Below the pieces are notes generated by a model. The model ran no database searches, had not been told where the DNA came from, and saw nothing but the letters and a program-made list of their open reading frames with translations. From an uncultured Bacteroides sp. (GTDB lineage: Bacteria > Bacteroidota > Bacteroidia > Bacteroidales > Bacteroidaceae): 62,369 bases of DNA. Below, piece by piece: positions 61,492 through 62,369 of the stretch (position 1 is the stretch's first letter; each line of letters starts with the position of its first letter). The DNA is taken from contig NZ_CAUCSQ010000024.1 in NCBI RefSeq assembly GCF_958445495.1, forward strand, positions 1-62,369, in the 5' to 3' direction. The translations under genes were made by a program, and so were the position numbers.

Positions 61492-61617
61492 GTGTCTTAT
61501 GAGGGTATCCGTTGTTTCAACAAGCAATGTCCGGAAGGGGAGGAATATCCGTATCGCTTGACGGTGGTTATGGATAACGGTACATCACATCGACTGCTGT
61601 TTGATGCTATTATATAA
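61492..61617 (+). CDS. Possible 41-codon cysteine-containing short frame after ispG
   Basis: Directly after the ispG stop, and in the same reading frame, 51 codons stay open until TAA at 61615. A GTG at 61492 would give a peptide beginning SYEGIRCFNKQCPEGEE; a TTG at 61465 would add a further Cys-X-Cys. There is no ATG. The codons look Bacteroides-like. It may be a tiny gene, the remnant of a gene, or chance. I do not recognise it. Confidence 0.25.
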   Translation: MSYEGIRCFNKQCPEGEEYPYRLTVVMDNGTSHRLLFDAII

Positions 61618-62369
61618 ATGATATAAATTACCTTGTAATTGATAATACCATATCGATTTATTTTACTTTGGTACATTAAGGTATATAGTTGGGATAAATG
61701 ATTGCCCCGGATGCTATTCCGGAAAGTATAAGTATCTGCAATCGAGAATTTTACGAATTTGAAAGCTTTTGAAGGCCATCCCTTCGTTTTAACTTCATAT
61801 TCTTCTGATAAGAGGTTAAAGCGGGGGGATGGTTTTGTTCCGACCATATATTAATTGAGTGATATTTGCAAAGTTTGGCATGGTATTTCCTTTGCCTCCT
61901 TCCTTTTTCTGTAATATGTTGATATATAGCCATTTCTTTTATTTCTTTAGTGAATATCCTGTTCCGTCCTTTTGAAACAGTAGTTTCGTCCGCTTGAAAC
62001 TCTGGTTTCCATTGCTTGAAACTGTAGTTTCTACCGCTTGAAACTTTAGTTTCGTTTAAAAGGAAACTAAAGTTTCTTGCTTATGAAACTATAGTTTCTA
62101 ACTGTTGAAACTCCAGTTTCTCGGCGTTGAAACTTCCGTTCCCCTTATTTGATGACGAATAAAGCCCTGTAATGTGTACTGTACAGGATTAAGTTGCCAA
62201 CTTCACTTGTTATACCTAAGCTGGTTTACCCGATATTTTTTTAAACCTGAACAAGTTCACCTGTCCCTTTGTAATTCCTGTATGGGTTGTCATTTTAGCG
62301 CACTCCGGCTTTTCCCTTCCGTCCGCTTCTTCCCGTGCATACCCGTTTTTCCCCGTACTTTTCCGCCTG
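61618..62369. other. Non-coding end of the window
   Basis: About 750 bases with no gene I can support. Open frames on the minus strand (61497-61847, 61751-61933) are low-complexity and unlike any family I know. The stretch contains the GAAAC/GTTTC dyad array (61952-62142), described separately, and a partial palindrome CCTGTA..TGTACAGG (about 62166-62188). Confidence 0.5.
61952..62142. repeat. 22-bp-period array of GAAAC-N4-GTTTC dyads (about nine units)
   Basis: Fourteen-base dyads GAAAC-N4-GTTTC begin at 61974, 61996, 62018, 62040, 62063, 62085 and 62107; all seven are perfect in both arms. Degenerate copies at 61952 and 62129 continue the same spacing. The interval is 22 bases except one of 23 between the units at 62040 and 62063. 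The four centre bases vary (AGTA, TCTG, TGTA, TTTA, TAAA, TATA, TCCA), and the 8-9 base spacers vary but often end in GCTT. The units at 62040 and 62063 are reverse complements of each other. The period is not a multiple of three, so this is not a coding repeat. The role is unknown to me; a protein-binding array or folded RNA is possible. Confidence 0.85.

Noticed and set aside
61497..61933. Minus-strand short frames after ispG
   Set aside because: Low-complexity composition, overlapping frames and no known family; not supportable as genes.
61952..62142. CRISPR array
   Set aside because: The spacers are only 8-9 bases, the repeats are 14-base dyads with variable centres, and no cas gene is present.

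Overview
The window is a chromosomal segment of a gut Bacteroides-type bacterium (Bacteroidota). The evidence is SusC/SusD-type TonB receptor and lipoprotein pairs, a hybrid two-component system regulator, acidic residues just after lipoprotein cysteines, an IspG of about 610 residues with the extra middle domain, a nucleoside kinase with a long N-terminal extension, and -7 promoter boxes of the form TAnnTTTG. I do not call a species. I saw no tRNA, rRNA, transposase, integrase or canonical CRISPR array.

Layout. Positions 1-17.9 kb are mostly housekeeping genes: LD-carboxypeptidase, a glutaminyl cyclase-like lipoprotein, SufE, then a minus-strand cluster (Ca2+ P-type ATPase, HAD phosphatase, RibF, a 29-residue membrane peptide, CPBP protease), a sensor kinase, rubredoxin, a Na/Pi cotransporter, a nucleoside kinase, a small membrane protein, an acetyl-xylan-esterase-like enzyme, Xaa-Pro aminopeptidase and a nitrilase-family hydrolase. 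A gene-poor stretch of about 1.2 kb follows.

Positions 19.1-34.0 kb form one nine-gene operon: SusC, SusD, four surface-type lipoproteins (two with leucine-rich repeats), a subtilisin-family lipoprotein, a DUF1573 protein and a small lipocalin-like lipoprotein. It has no carbohydrate-active enzyme. The best reading is a surface system that binds and cuts proteins and imports peptides.

Positions 34.3-55.8 kb look like a host-glycoprotein locus. It has an HTCS regulator, a beta-helix protein with a C-terminal PDZ domain, and a seven-gene operon with an M60-like metallopeptidase, a GH29 fucosidase, two SusC/SusD pairs and an Ig-like surface lipoprotein with a discoidin-like end. A 13-bp direct repeat with 22-bp spacing upstream of the operon is a candidate regulator site. 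A decayed minus-strand gene remnant lies at 55.8-56.3 kb.

Positions 56.4-61.5 kb return to core genes: rpoN, a PAP2-like membrane protein, gcvH, purE and ispG. The final 0.9 kb is non-coding or nearly so and holds the most unusual sequence structure: a 22-bp-period array of about nine GAAAC-N4-GTTTC dyads (61952-62142).
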